This document shows positions 8,896 to 17,393 of a DNA stretch of 64,000 bases, one piece after another. The notes beneath the pieces are model-generated. The model had not been told where the DNA came from and ran no database searches. It worked only from the letters and a program-made list of their open reading frames with translations. How positions within the stretch are numbered: position 1 is the stretch's first letter; every line of letters begins with the position of its first letter. The stretch is from Mesorhizobium sp. M1E.F.Ca.ET.045.02.1.1 (GTDB lineage Bacteria > Pseudomonadota > Alphaproteobacteria > Rhizobiales > Rhizobiaceae): the NCBI RefSeq assembly GCF_003952485.1, contig NZ_CP034447.1:2294001-2358000 (forward strand). The letters run 5' to 3'. A program made the position numbers and the translations under genes.

Positions 8896-10086
8896 TCAAT
8901 GCTTCCTCGAGAGCTGTTTCGTAGCGGCCTCAAGCCCGGCGAGCGTCAGCGGGAACATGCGGCCGCCGAAGATGTCGCGGATCATGGCGATCGAGTGGGT
9001 GTAGCGCCAGTTCTTTTCAGCTTCCGGATTCAGCCACACCGCATTCGGCCATTGCTGCAGCAGCCGCCCGAGCCAGACACCGCCGGCCTCCGGGTTCCAG
9101 TGCTCGACCGAGCCGCCGGGATGCACGATCTCGTAAGGGCTCATCGAGGCATCGCCGACCACGATCACCTTGTAGTCAGGCCCGTATTTGTGGATGAGGT
9201 CGAAGGTCGGGATCGTCTCGGCAAGCCGCCGTCGATTGTCCTTCCAGACGCGCTCGTAAAGGCAGTTGTGGAAGTAGAAATATTCGAGCTGGCGGAACTC
9301 GGCGCGGGCGGCGGAGAACAGTTCCTCGACGCCCTTGATATGATCGTCCATCGAGCCGCCGACGTCGAAGAACATCAGAAGCTTCACCGCGTTGCGCCGC
9401 TCGGGCCGGGTTTTCACGTCGAGATAGCCATGTTCGGCGGTGGCATGGATGGTGCCGGGCAGGTCGAATTCTTCCTCGGCGCCCTCGCGCACCCAGCGGC
9501 GCAGCCGCTTCAGCGCCACCTTGATGTTGCGCTTGCCGAGCTCGACGGCGTCATCGAAATTCCTGAACTCGCGCTTGTCCCAGACCTTTACCGCGCGGCG
9601 ATGCCGGCTCTCGTGCTGGCCGATGCGCACGCCTTCCGGATTGTAGCCATAGGCGCCGAAAGGCGAGGTGCCGCCGGTGCCGATCCATTTCGAGCCGCCC
9701 TGGTGCCGGCCCTTCTGCTCCTCCAGCCGCTGCTTCAGGGTTTCCATCAGCTTGTCGAAACCGCCCAGCGCCTCGACCAACTTCTTCTCCTCGTCGGTCA
9801 GGTGCTTTTCGGCGAGCCGGCGCAGCCATTCCTCGGGGATATTGGCGACATCGACGGCGTCGGGACCGGAAAGCGCCTCGACGCCCTTGAAGACATGCGT
9901 GAACACCTGGTCGAAACGGTCGATGTGGCGCTCGTCCTTCACCAGGGCCGAGCGCGCCAGGTAGTAAAAGCCCTCGACGTCGTAGTCGACCAGCCCGGCC
10001 TCCAAGCCTTCCAGCAGCGACAGATACTCCCGGAGCGAAACGGGAACCCGCGCGGCCTTCAGTTCGAGGAAAAAGGGGATGAACAT
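8896..10086 (-). CDS. VWA-domain protein (CoxE/ViaA-like), partner of the MoxR ATPase
   Basis: The product has 396 residues with ATG at 10086 and AAGGGG upstream; a longer frame to 10137 would overlap the preceding gene. The N-terminal half is helical and charged; the C-terminal half is a von Willebrand A domain with MIDAS-like FFDVGGSMDDH. The usual DxSxS is DxGxS here, so one metal-ligand serine is missing. Such proteins are found with MoxR AAA+ ATPases and are thought to act as substrate adaptors for metal insertion or complex assembly. The MoxR gene is two genes upstream on the same strand and a GNAT gene lies between. The target is unknown. Confidence 0.85.
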   Translation of the reverse strand: MFIPFFLELKAARVPVSLREYLSLLEGLEAGLVDYDVEGFYYLARSALVKDERHIDRFDQVFTHVFKGVEALSGPDAVDVANIPEEWLRRLAEKHLTDEEKKLVEALGGFDKLMETLKQRLEEQKGRHQGGSKWIGTGGTSPFGAYGYNPEGVRIGQHESRHRRAVKVWDKREFRNFDDAVELGKRNIKVALKRLRRWVREGAEEEFDLPGTIHATAEHGYLDVKTRPERRNAVKLLMFFDVGGSMDDHIKGVEELFSAARAEFRQLEYFYFHNCLYERVWKDNRRRLAETIPTFDLIHKYGPDYKVIVVGDASMSPYEIVHPGGSVEHWNPEAGGVWLGRLLQQWPNAVWLNPEAEKNWRYTHSIAMIRDIFGGRMFPLTLAGLEAATKQLSRKH

Positions 10087-10093
10087 CGGCCCC

Positions 10094-10540
10094 TTATAGC
10101 AGATCGTATTCGATGAAGCCGGTGCGCCGCGCCACATGGTCGTAGAGCCGGCGCGCGGTGGCGTTGGTCTCGTGCGTCATCCAGTAGACGTTCTTCACGC
10201 CGATCTTGCCGGCCTCGTCCTGCACGGCTTTGATCAGTGCCGCGCCGACGCCTTTGCCACGCACGTCCGGGTCGGCGAACAGGTCCTGCAGATAGCAGTT
10301 GTTTTTTTCCGACCAGCAGGAGCGGTGGTAGAGATAGTGGGTCAGGCCCACCGCCTTGCCATCGAGCGTGGCGATAAAACCCTTCGGCTCGAACTCGCCC
10401 GGCGTGAACAGCCGCTTCCAGGTGACGTCGTAGACCTCGTCCGGCAGCTTGGTCTCGTAGAAGGTGAGGTAGGCGGTCCACAGGCGCCGCCAGTCGGCGT
10501 GGTCGGTCTGCGCGAGCGGGCGGGTGGTGATCTCGGACAT
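10094..10540 (-). CDS. GNAT-family N-acetyltransferase
   Basis: The product has 148 residues. The acetyl-CoA loop is seen in DVRGKGVGAALIKAV (about residues 91-105), preceded by the LQDLFADP strand and followed by YWMTHETNATARRLYDHVARRTGF, all typical of small GNAT enzymes. The substrate cannot be predicted. The ATG at 10540 follows GGAGAAAA. The stop is seven bases before the VWA start and overlaps its ribosome binding site, so the two are coupled, and the MoxR gene is about 100 bp upstream. Confidence 0.9.
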   Translation of the reverse strand: MSEITTRPLAQTDHADWRRLWTAYLTFYETKLPDEVYDVTWKRLFTPGEFEPKGFIATLDGKAVGLTHYLYHRSCWSEKNNCYLQDLFADPDVRGKGVGAALIKAVQDEAGKIGVKNVYWMTHETNATARRLYDHVARRTGFIEYDLL

Positions 10541-10642
10541 TTTTCTCCTCCAATGCCTGGTCCGAAGCTGCGGCAGCGGCCGAATGCCGGCAACGGTCCA
10601 GAGGCCAGGAAAGCGCTGTTGCTGCCTGCCTATTGCTGCCAG

Positions 10643-11482
<840 letters not shown>

Positions 11483-11659
11483 TTTTTCTCCCGATCGTCT
11501 GGCCGCGACCGTAAGGACGCTGCCCCGGCTGTGCAAGGCGCAGCAGCGCCGCAAGGTGCACGGCACATTTTTGCCGGCCCTTGGACGGCCGTCCTTCTGG
11601 CGCTCGGCTAACCATCGGCCTATATTGGCGCTGGCGGTCTGCGCTTCCCGGCAGGAGAA

Positions 11660-11815
11660 ACTTATCCCCGGGGCCTTATCGATCCTTAGGGAGCTGTCCC
11701 TGGGAAGACCCGTGGGTTTTCTCACACGGCGCCCACCTACTTTGTAGGCACCCGGGATCGACCTCTCCACCGGTTGTGTGGATCGTCACTTTCCCGATTT
11801 GGGATTGGCGCGGTA
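11660..11815 (+). ncRNA. ssrS: Probable 6S RNA (ssrS)
   Basis: The 387-bp region between the MoxR gene and the 5-formyl-THF cyclo-ligase gene holds a long imperfect hairpin. CGATCC (11680-11685) pairs with GGATCG (11780-11785), GGAG (11690-11693) with CTCC (11765-11768), and GTC-CCTGGG (11696-11704) with CCCGGG-ATC-GAC (11751-11762), with unpaired stretches between. The apex holds CCTAC-TTT-GTAGG (11736-11748). A long rod with a central bubble just upstream of fau (ygfA) is the classic place and shape of 6S RNA, which binds sigma70 RNA polymerase. Both ends are estimates; the identification is inference from position and structure. Confidence 0.6.
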
Positions 11816-11869
11816 GAAAACGTCGCTCCTGAAACTCCATCCAGATCCGGCCTTTTCTAGCGTCTGCGC

Positions 11870-12457
11870 ATGACACATTCCAAAGACCTGAAAAGACATC
11901 TCCGCAAGGAAGCGCTGGCGCGGCGCGATGCGCTCGACGAGTTCTGGCGGGTGGAAATCGCGCTCGAAATGGCCGAAACCGCGAAGGAGCAAATCGCGGT
12001 CGAACCGGGCCAGGTTGTTTCCGGCTTCTGGCCGATGCGCTCCGAGGTCGATGTGCGGCCGCTGATGTTCGCGCTACGCGAAAAGGGCGCCAGGCTCTGC
12101 CTGCCGGCGATCCTCGACAAGACCACGATCGTCTTCCGCGAATTGGTGCGTGGCGCGCCGATGGTCGAGATGGGCTTCGGCACGGTCGGGCCGCATGAGG
12201 AGGCTGAAGTGCTCGACCCCTCCCTCATGCTGGTGCCGCTTGCCGCCTTCGACGCGCGCGGCCACCGTATCGGCTACGGCGCCGGCTATTACGACCGGGC
12301 GATCGCCCGGCTGGCCGACAAGGGGTTGACACCCAGGATGATCGGTATCGCCTTCGACTGCCAGGAAGTTCCGATGGTGCCGGATGAGAACCACGACGTG
12401 ATCATCCCGGAAATACTCACCGAGAGCGGGTTGCGCCGGTTCACGCCGCAATTGTAG
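11870..12457 (+). CDS. fau: 5-formyltetrahydrofolate cyclo-ligase
   Basis: The enzyme converts 5-formyl-THF to 5,10-methenyl-THF using ATP and recovers this inactive folate store. The product has 195 residues, the usual length. It shows the N-terminal KRHLRKEALARRDAL, the phosphate-binding RIGYGAGYYDRAIARL (about residues 133-148) and the substrate-region FWPMRSEVDVRPL. It lies directly behind the probable 6S RNA, as in many proteobacteria, and may be read from the same transcript. A hairpin follows the stop. Confidence 0.93.
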   Translation: MTHSKDLKRHLRKEALARRDALDEFWRVEIALEMAETAKEQIAVEPGQVVSGFWPMRSEVDVRPLMFALREKGARLCLPAILDKTTIVFRELVRGAPMVEMGFGTVGPHEEAEVLDPSLMLVPLAAFDARGHRIGYGAGYYDRAIARLADKGLTPRMIGIAFDCQEVPMVPDENHDVIIPEILTESGLRRFTPQL

Positions 12458-12459
12458 AA

Positions 12460-12478
12460 ATGCGTTTGAAAAACGCAT
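12460..12478 (+). terminator. Hairpin between fau and the metallophosphoesterase gene
   Basis: ATGCGTTT and AAACGCAT form a perfect 8-bp stem with a GAA loop, starting just after the fau stop and followed by a weak T stretch (TCTTTT). It is probably a weak or partial terminator; the next gene starts 57 bp further on. Confidence 0.5.
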
Positions 12479-12535
12479 GATCTTTTGCGGAAAGTCATGC
12501 AGCTTTTACTTGGCGGGCTTTCGGCGCAGGATCGT

Positions 12536-13360
12536 ATGAGACTTCTCTTCCTCGGCGACATGGTCGGAAAAACTGGGCGCACGGCGGTGTGGGAACAACT
12601 GCCGGGGCTGATTTCCGACTTCAAGCTCGACTTCGTCATCGTCAATGGCGAAAATGCCGCCGGCGGCTTCGGCATCACCGAGGAGATTTTTCGCGAAACG
12701 CTCGCGGCCGGCGCGGATGTCGTCACCACCGGCAACCATGTCTGGGACCAGCGCGACGCGCTGATCTTCGCGCCGCGCGAGGAGCGGTTCCTGCGCCCGT
12801 CCAATTTCCCGAAGGGCACACCGGGGCGCGGCTCGGGTGTCTACATCGCCAGGAACGGCGCGCGGGTGCTGGTTGCCAACATCATGGGCCGCGTCTTCAT
12901 GCATCCTGAGCTCGACGATCCGTTCCAGGCCGGCGAGCGCGAGCTTGCCGCCTGTCCGCTCGGCGAGCAGGCGGATGCGGCGGTGATCGATTTCCACGCC
13001 GAGGCGACGTCGGAAAAAATGTGCTTCGCGCATTTCGTCGACGGCCGCGCCAGCCTGGTGGTCGGCACCCACACGCACCAGCCGACCGCCGACCACCAGA
13101 TCCTCAACGGCGGCACCGCCTATATCTCGGACGCCGGCATGTGCGGCGACTACGATTCCTCGCTCGGCATGGACAAGGAGGAGCCACTCAACCGCTTCCT
13201 GTCGAAAGTGCCAAAGGGCCGTTTCGAGGCAGCGAATGGACCCGCGACCTTGTGCGGCATCGGTGTCGATATTTCCGACCGCACGGGGCTTGCCGAGAAG
13301 ATCGCGCCGTTTCGTCGCGGGCCGCGGCTGGAGGAAACGGCGCCATCCTTCTGGTCGTGA
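12536..13360 (+). CDS. YmdB-type metallophosphoesterase (TIGR00282 family)
   Basis: The product has 274 residues from ATG 12536 (AGGA upstream); the frame could be extended to 12485 without ribosome-binding support. The signatures are LFLGDMVGKTGR, VNGENAAGGFGI, TTGNHVWDQRD and GTHTHQPTADHQIL, giving the Asp, Glu, Asn and His metal ligands of the dinuclear calcineurin-like fold. Characterised relatives such as Bacillus YmdB hydrolyse 2',3'-cyclic nucleotides. It follows fau in the same direction and the two are probably co-transcribed. Confidence 0.9.
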   Translation: MRLLFLGDMVGKTGRTAVWEQLPGLISDFKLDFVIVNGENAAGGFGITEEIFRETLAAGADVVTTGNHVWDQRDALIFAPREERFLRPSNFPKGTPGRGSGVYIARNGARVLVANIMGRVFMHPELDDPFQAGERELAACPLGEQADAAVIDFHAEATSEKMCFAHFVDGRASLVVGTHTHQPTADHQILNGGTAYISDAGMCGDYDSSLGMDKEEPLNRFLSKVPKGRFEAANGPATLCGIGVDISDRTGLAEKIAPFRRGPRLEETAPSFWS

Positions 13361-13434
13361 CATTGATATGAGCGAGGCCAGTACCTAACTGGCGACGAAA
13401 CCCGCGAAAAACTGCTCCAAACATTTGTTTCTAC

Positions 13435-13478
13435 GCAATTCCAGACGGAAAGCCGCTACGCACTTTTCCTGGAATTGC
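13435..13478. repeat. Short palindromic intergenic repeat, family B, copy 2
   Basis: Arms GCAATTCC / GGAATTGC with the same centre (CAGACGGAAAGCCG, CACTTTTCCT) as the copy at 1244-1287. It ends 26 bp before the TerC start codon, again close upstream of a gene. Confidence 0.85.
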
Positions 13479-13504
13479 TCCGGATCGTAGAGGGGACGAC
13501 CTCC

Positions 13505-14269
13505 ATGCAGCTTGTCGAATTCCTGGCGCCGCACTTCGCCTTCGTCTCCAATCCGACCGCGTGGATCGCGCTGCTGACGTTGGTGGTGCTGGAGATCGTG
13601 CTCGGCATCGACAATCTGATCTTCATCTCGATCCTGACCAACAAGCTGCCCGAAGCGCAGCGCGCCCGCGCCCGCAGGCTCGGCATCTCGGCGGCGCTGG
13701 TCATGCGCCTCATCCTGCTCGCCACCATCTCGATCATCGTGCAGTTGACGGCGCCGGTGTTCACGGCGCTCGGGCATGGCTTTTCCTGGCGCGACCTGAT
13801 CCTGATCGCCGGCGGCCTGTTCCTGGTCTGGAAGGCGACCAAGGAAATACACCACACGGTCGACCCGCAGGACCATCAGGATACGATGGTGGGCACGCTG
13901 CAGTTGAGCCTTGCCGGCGCGATCTTCCAGATTCTCTTGCTCGACCTCGTCTTCTCGATCGATTCCATCATCACCGCCGTCGGTATGACCGACGAGATCG
14001 CCATCATGTATATCGCGGTGATCGTGGCGGTGAGCGTGATGATGCTGGCGGCGACGCCGCTCGCCAATTTCATCGCCAGGAATCCCACAATCGTCATGCT
14101 GGCGCTCGGCTTCCTGCTGATGATCGGCATGACGCTGATCGCCGACGGCATGGGCTACCATGTGCCCAAGGGCTACATCTATACGGCGATGGGATTTTCG
14201 GCGCTGGTCGAGGGGCTCAACATGCTGGCGCGGAACCGCAAGAAGCAGAGGTCCGGCGAAGGGCATTGA
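13505..14269 (+). CDS. TerC-family integral membrane protein
   Basis: The product has 254 residues from ATG 13505, which has GAGGGG upstream; ten extra residues to 13475 are unlikely because they would start inside the palindromic repeat. Seven to eight hydrophobic segments are visible. The conserved TerC motif [21 protein letters not shown] (shown over about residues 19-39) and the second copy [15 protein letters not shown] carry the paired acidic residues of the family. TerC/Alx-like proteins are linked to metal (manganese, calcium) export and tellurium resistance. It is monocistronic here. Confidence 0.92.
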   Translation: MQLVEFLAPHFAFVSNPTAWIALLTLVVLEIVLGIDNLIFISILTNKLPEAQRARARRLGISAALVMRLILLATISIIVQLTAPVFTALGHGFSWRDLILIAGGLFLVWKATKEIHHTVDPQDHQDTMVGTLQLSLAGAIFQILLLDLVFSIDSIITAVGMTDEIAIMYIAVIVAVSVMMLAATPLANFIARNPTIVMLALGFLLMIGMTLIADGMGYHVPKGYIYTAMGFSALVEGLNMLARNRKKQRSGEGH

Positions 14270-14293
14270 GGCCGCAGCCACAGCGGCCGGCCT

Positions 14294-14761
14294 CTACCCG
14301 GCCGAGAGGCCCTTGGGGTAACGGTCGCCGATCAGGCCGAGCGTCAGCCCCTGTTCCAGCCACGCCTTGGCTCCGGCCAGCACAAGCGTGAAGCCGCCGG
14401 TTGAATCGATCGCCTGGCTGACCTGCTCGTCGCCGGAGCCGGCGAAGCCGAAATTGCGGACTTCGAGGAAGGTCGCATCGCCAGGCATCTGGGTGAAGGT
14501 CCAGACCACCATGGTCGGCGGCTCGCTCCACTGCATGACGATCTTTTCGTTGGGAACGATCTCGCTGACCTCGACCCTGGTCGAGACGCCGTACATGCGC
14601 CATTCCCACTCGACCGGCTTGCCGCCATCCAGCCTTCCGCTTGAATGCGTGAACCAGAATTTCGTGGTGATCGCCGGGTCGACGATGGCCTCGAAGACCT
14701 CGGCAACCGGCCGGCGGATCAGCATTGCGGTTTCAGCGGTCGGGGCTTCTTTGAGTTCCAC
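14294..14761 (-). CDS. SRPBCC-family protein (AHSA1/START-like)
   Basis: The product has 155 residues. The opening AMLIRRPVAEVFEAIVDPA is the beta-strand/helix entry of the SRPBCC ligand-binding fold; KFWFTHSSGRL and VEWEWRMYG follow, and the long C-terminal helix contains WLEQGL. It is the last gene of a minus-strand operon (SRPBCC, VOC, SRPBCC) that starts at 15682, opposite an ArsR repressor. Such ArsR-SRPBCC groups are common in soil bacteria; ligands are usually unknown. Confidence 0.88.
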   Translation of the reverse strand: MELKEAPTAETAMLIRRPVAEVFEAIVDPAITTKFWFTHSSGRLDGGKPVEWEWRMYGVSTRVEVSEIVPNEKIVMQWSEPPTMVVWTFTQMPGDATFLEVRNFGFAGSGDEQVSQAIDSTGGFTLVLAGAKAWLEQGLTLGLIGDRYPKGLSAG

Positions 14762-14780
14762 TGGATCCTCCTGAAATTGG

Positions 14781-15170
14781 TCAGGGCAGGTTGATCTGCC
14801 AGGAGACGCCGGACCGGTCGTTGAGCCAGGCGAAACGGCGGCTGAAGCCGTAATTGCCGGGCGGCATCAGGAACGAACCGTCCTTGGACAGAACGTCGAT
14901 AATGCGCTCGTGTTCCTGGTCGGACGAACAGTCGACAAAGAACGAGAATGACGGCGTGAAGGCGAAAGCGTGATGCACCGGGCTGTTGAAGATCATCACC
15001 TCCGTGCCTCCTATCGAGGCGCGTGCCAGCTTGACGCTTCCCTCGGGTCCATCCTCGCCTGCACCGTAGCGCGTGACGTCGAGGATGCTGCTTTCCGGAA
15101 TGGTCTCGCAATAGAGGGTCATGGCCTCCTCGGCCCGGCCTTCGAACATCAGGAACGGGGTTACTTTCAC
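14781..15170 (-). CDS. VOC-family (PhnB/glyoxalase-like) protein
   Basis: With a GTG start at 15170, preceded by GGAGGATT, the product has 129 residues beginning VKVTPFLMFEGRAEEAMTLY; the frame stays open to 15323 but that part reads over the neighbouring gene. PFLMF.G.AEEAM.LY, EVMIFNSPVHHAFAFTPSFSFFV and the ending GVSWQINLP are typical of PhnB-like VOC proteins (the group misnamed 3-demethylubiquinone methyltransferase). It is the middle gene of an ArsR-linked operon. Substrate unknown. Confidence 0.87.
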   Translation of the reverse strand: MKVTPFLMFEGRAEEAMTLYCETIPESSILDVTRYGAGEDGPEGSVKLARASIGGTEVMIFNSPVHHAFAFTPSFSFFVDCSSDQEHERIIDVLSKDGSFLMPPGNYGFSRRFAWLNDRSGVSWQINLP

Positions 15171-15199
15171 AGCAATCCTCCCTGGCTCCGAGATTGGGC

Positions 15200-15682
15200 T
15201 CAGATGTTGGTTTCGTTGGCGGGCTCGCCCTTCAACTCGGCGCGATAGTAGCCGTCGCGCAAATTGATGCCGTATTCGAGATAGGCCTTCATGCAGGCCA
15301 GCATCTGCGACCAGCCCTCGCAATTGAGGTAGGATTTCTTAAGGCCAACCTCGCCTTCGCGCCAGCCGCTCTCGGCGATGGTGACGAAGGTGCCGCCGTC
15401 ATCCAGCCGTTCGAAATTCATCTCGATCCGGGTCTTGTAGGCTGGTTTGCCCTCGGCGTCGGTCGCGTCCCAGCGCAGCACGATGCGCTTGTCTTTCGTC
15501 ACTTCGTCCACTTCGACAGGCACCGTCTTCCACCAGGTCACGGTGGTGCCGGCGACCAGTGGGGCGGAGGCGCCGCCGATGGTGGTGAAGTAGCCGCTGA
15601 GCTTCGTCGGATTGACCACCGCGTCGAAGACCTCGGCGACCGGTTTGCCGATGCGCCCGGAAATCCTGAATCCAAGGGACAT
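15200..15682 (-). CDS. SRPBCC-family protein (AHSA1-like), first gene of the ArsR-linked operon
   Basis: The product has 160 residues from ATG 15682; AAGGAG lies eight bases upstream, whereas the GTG at 15688 would leave only two bases. ISGRIGKPVAEVFDAVVNPTKLSGYF is the family entry helix, and the C-terminal WSQMLACMKAYLEYG helix closes the hydrophobic cavity. The start is about 50 bp from the divergent ArsR gene, and the shared control region holds the candidate ArsR operator at 15716-15735. Confidence 0.9.
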   Translation of the reverse strand: MSLGFRISGRIGKPVAEVFDAVVNPTKLSGYFTTIGGASAPLVAGTTVTWWKTVPVEVDEVTKDKRIVLRWDATDAEGKPAYKTRIEMNFERLDDGGTFVTIAESGWREGEVGLKKSYLNCEGWSQMLACMKAYLEYGINLRDGYYRAELKGEPANETNI

Positions 15683-15715
15683 ATCCACAGCTCCTTCCTT
15701 GATCGTCCAAACGAT

Positions 15716-15735
15716 ATGTTATAGAAATATAACAT
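15716..15735. promoter_or_regulatory. Candidate ArsR operator in the divergent control region
   Basis: A perfect palindrome, ATGTTATA (15716-15723), GAAA, TATAACAT (15728-15735), lies in the only AT-rich stretch between the SRPBCC operon and the ArsR gene. Its last two bases are the first two bases of the ArsR start codon. An operator here would let the repressor block both directions at once. This is inference from symmetry and position. Confidence 0.65.
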
Positions 15736-16057
15736 GTCAAGTCAAACCGCGGACGACCATGTTTTCAAGGCTTTGGCGCATCCGCGCCGGCGCGAGCTGC
15801 TGGACCGCCTGAAGGATCAGCCGAGGACCACGGGCGCGCTCTGCGAGGCTTTTCCGGACATGGACCGCTGCACAGTGATGATGCATCTGAAGGTGCTCGA
15901 AGAGGCCGATCTGGTCGTGGCGCGGCGCGAGGGGCGCGAACGCTGGAACCATCTCAACGCTTTGCCGATCAAGCAGATCCACGACCGCTGGATCAGCCAG
16001 TATGCCGGCCACGCGATCACCATCCTCGACCGGCTCAAATCCGATCTGGAGGGTTGA
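15734..16057 (+). CDS. ArsR-family winged-helix transcriptional regulator
   Basis: The product has 107 residues. FKALAHPRRRELLDRL is the conserved ArsR entry helix, and CTVMMHLKVLEEADLVVARREGRERWNHLN covers the recognition helix and wing. The metal-binding CxC motif of true arsenic sensors is absent, so an organic ligand or no ligand is more likely. The ATG has no Shine-Dalgarno sequence and sits at the edge of the palindrome at 15716-15735, so the mRNA may be leaderless or start very close. It probably represses the divergent SRPBCC/VOC operon and itself. Confidence 0.9.
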   Translation: MSSQTADDHVFKALAHPRRRELLDRLKDQPRTTGALCEAFPDMDRCTVMMHLKVLEEADLVVARREGRERWNHLNALPIKQIHDRWISQYAGHAITILDRLKSDLEG

Positions 16058-16212
16058 TCCGGTCCGCGCCAGACATATGCCAGGCTGCCTTGACACCGGG
16101 CCGACGGCGCGGCTGGACGAATTGAGCCGATTTATCTATAAGCCGGCCATTCCGACAGAGAGCGCCGCATGCCTTCGCAGGCATGGCCCAGACGTTCTGG
16201 AAATTTGAATTC

Positions 16213-16259
16213 GAGCATTTTGCCGATGCCGGGTCATCGCGCCCGGTCGAAAAATGCTC
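16213..16259. repeat. Short palindromic repeat, family C-like
   Basis: GAGCATTTT (16213-16221) and AAAATGCTC (16251-16259) form a perfect 9-bp stem around a GC-rich centre (GATGCCGGGTCATCGCGCCCGGTC). It lies 24 bp upstream of the yebC start. A related element with GAGCATG / CATGCTC arms is at 59658-59707. Confidence 0.7.
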
Positions 16260-16282
16260 TAGCCGAACACGACAGGGGTGCC

Positions 16283-17032
16283 ATGGCTGGCCATTCACAG
16301 TTCAAGAACATCATGCACCGCAAGGGCCGTCAGGACGCGGTGCGGTCGAAAATGTTTTCCAAGCTGGCGCGCGAAATCACCGTCGCCGCCAAGACCGGCA
16401 CGCCGGACCCGGCGATGAACCCGCGGCTGCGTCTTGCCGTGCAGAACGCCAAGGCTGTCTCGATGCCGAAGGACAACATCCAGCGCGCCATCAACAAGGC
16501 TTCCGCCGGCGACGGCGAAAACTACGAAGCCGTGCGCTACGAGGGCTACGGCCCGGGCGGCGTGGCACTGATCGTCGAGGCGCTGACCGACAACCGCAAC
16601 CGCTCGGCCTCGAACGTACGCGCCGCCTTCACCAAGGCCGGCGGGGCGCTCGGCGAAACCGGATCGGTGTCGTTCATGTGGAACCGGGTTGGCGAGATCT
16701 ACTATCCGGCCTCGGCCGGTGACGCCGACAAGGTGATGGAAGCCGCGATCGAAGCCGGCGCGGACGACGTGGAGTCGGACGAGGAAGGCCACACCATCTA
16801 CTGCAGCTTCGAGAATCTCGGCGACGTGTCGAAGTCGCTCGAAGCCGCGCTTGGCGAAGCGGAATCGGTGAAGCCGATCTGGCAGCCGCAGAACAATGTC
16901 CCGGTCGATGAAGAGCGGGCGCAGTCGCTGATGAAGCTCGTCGCCACCCTCGAGGACGACGACGACGTACAGAGCGTCTACGCCAATTTCGAGGTCGACG
17001 ACGAGACGATGGCCAAGCTCAGCGCGGCCTGA
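16283..17032 (+). CDS. yebC: YebC/PmpR-family transcriptional and translational regulator
   Basis: The product has 249 residues, the standard length. The N-terminus [23 protein letters not shown] and the following [24 protein letters not shown] are diagnostic; [22 protein letters not shown] lies near 93-114. The family acts as a DNA-binding regulator (PmpR) and, in more recent work, as a translation factor for proline-rich stretches. In enterobacteria yebC is beside ruvC; here ruvC is 19 kb away. The ATG at 16283 is the family start; frames reaching 16169 would cross the repeat. Confidence 0.95.
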   Translation: MAGHSQFKNIMHRKGRQDAVRSKMFSKLAREITVAAKTGTPDPAMNPRLRLAVQNAKAVSMPKDNIQRAINKASAGDGENYEAVRYEGYGPGGVALIVEALTDNRNRSASNVRAAFTKAGGALGETGSVSFMWNRVGEIYYPASAGDADKVMEAAIEAGADDVESDEEGHTIYCSFENLGDVSKSLEAALGEAESVKPIWQPQNNVPVDEERAQSLMKLVATLEDDDDVQSVYANFEVDDETMAKLSAA

Positions 17033-17050
17033 CCGGCTGCGCGATCCGAT

Positions 17051-17362
17051 ATGAACGAGAAGCCGCTTCCGACCATCCGCATCACCTACTGCACGCAATG
17101 CCTGTGGCTGTTGCGTGCAGGCTGGATGGCGCAGGAACTGCTGTCGACCTTCGGCACCGATCTCGGCGAGGTGACGCTGGTGCCGGGCACCGGCGGCATC
17201 TTCACCATTGCTTGCAACGATCAGCTTATATGGGAGCGCAAGCGCGACGGCGGCTTTCCGGACGCGGCGAAACTCAAGCAGCTGGTCCGCGACGTCATCG
17301 ACCCGGATCGCGATCTCGGTCATGCCGACCGCAAAACGCACAAGAAGACAGACCCCGCCTGA
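17051..17362 (+). CDS. SelT/SelW/SelH-family (Rdx-type) thioredoxin-like protein
   Basis: The product has 103 residues. The redox motif is CTQC (residues 14-17) in ITYCTQCLWLLRAGWMAQEL; in eukaryotic SelW/SelT the second Cys position is selenocysteine, whereas here it is plain TGC cysteine. VTLVPGTGGIFTI and a Lys-rich tail follow. The redox partner is unknown. It starts 18 bp after yebC and may be co-transcribed. The stop codon forms the loop of the following terminator. Confidence 0.88.
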   Translation: MNEKPLPTIRITYCTQCLWLLRAGWMAQELLSTFGTDLGEVTLVPGTGGIFTIACNDQLIWERKRDGGFPDAAKLKQLVRDVIDPDRDLGHADRKTHKKTDPA

Positions 17363-17374
17363 GGCGGGGTTTTT
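17353..17374 (+). terminator. Terminator built around the SelT/W/H stop codon
   Basis: CCCCGCC (17353-17359), loop TGA (the stop codon, 17360-17362), GGCGGGG (17363-17369), then TTTTT. It lies 20 bp from the convergent DUF1772 gene end and may work for both strands. Confidence 0.88.
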
Positions 17375-17393
17375 GCATGGCGGAGTGCTGTCT

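Noticed and set aside
11483..11770. N-terminal extension of the MoxR ATPase by 96 codons
   Set aside because: The extension has no domain, no ribosome binding site and overlaps the probable 6S RNA, while the ATG at 11482 has GGGAG upstream.
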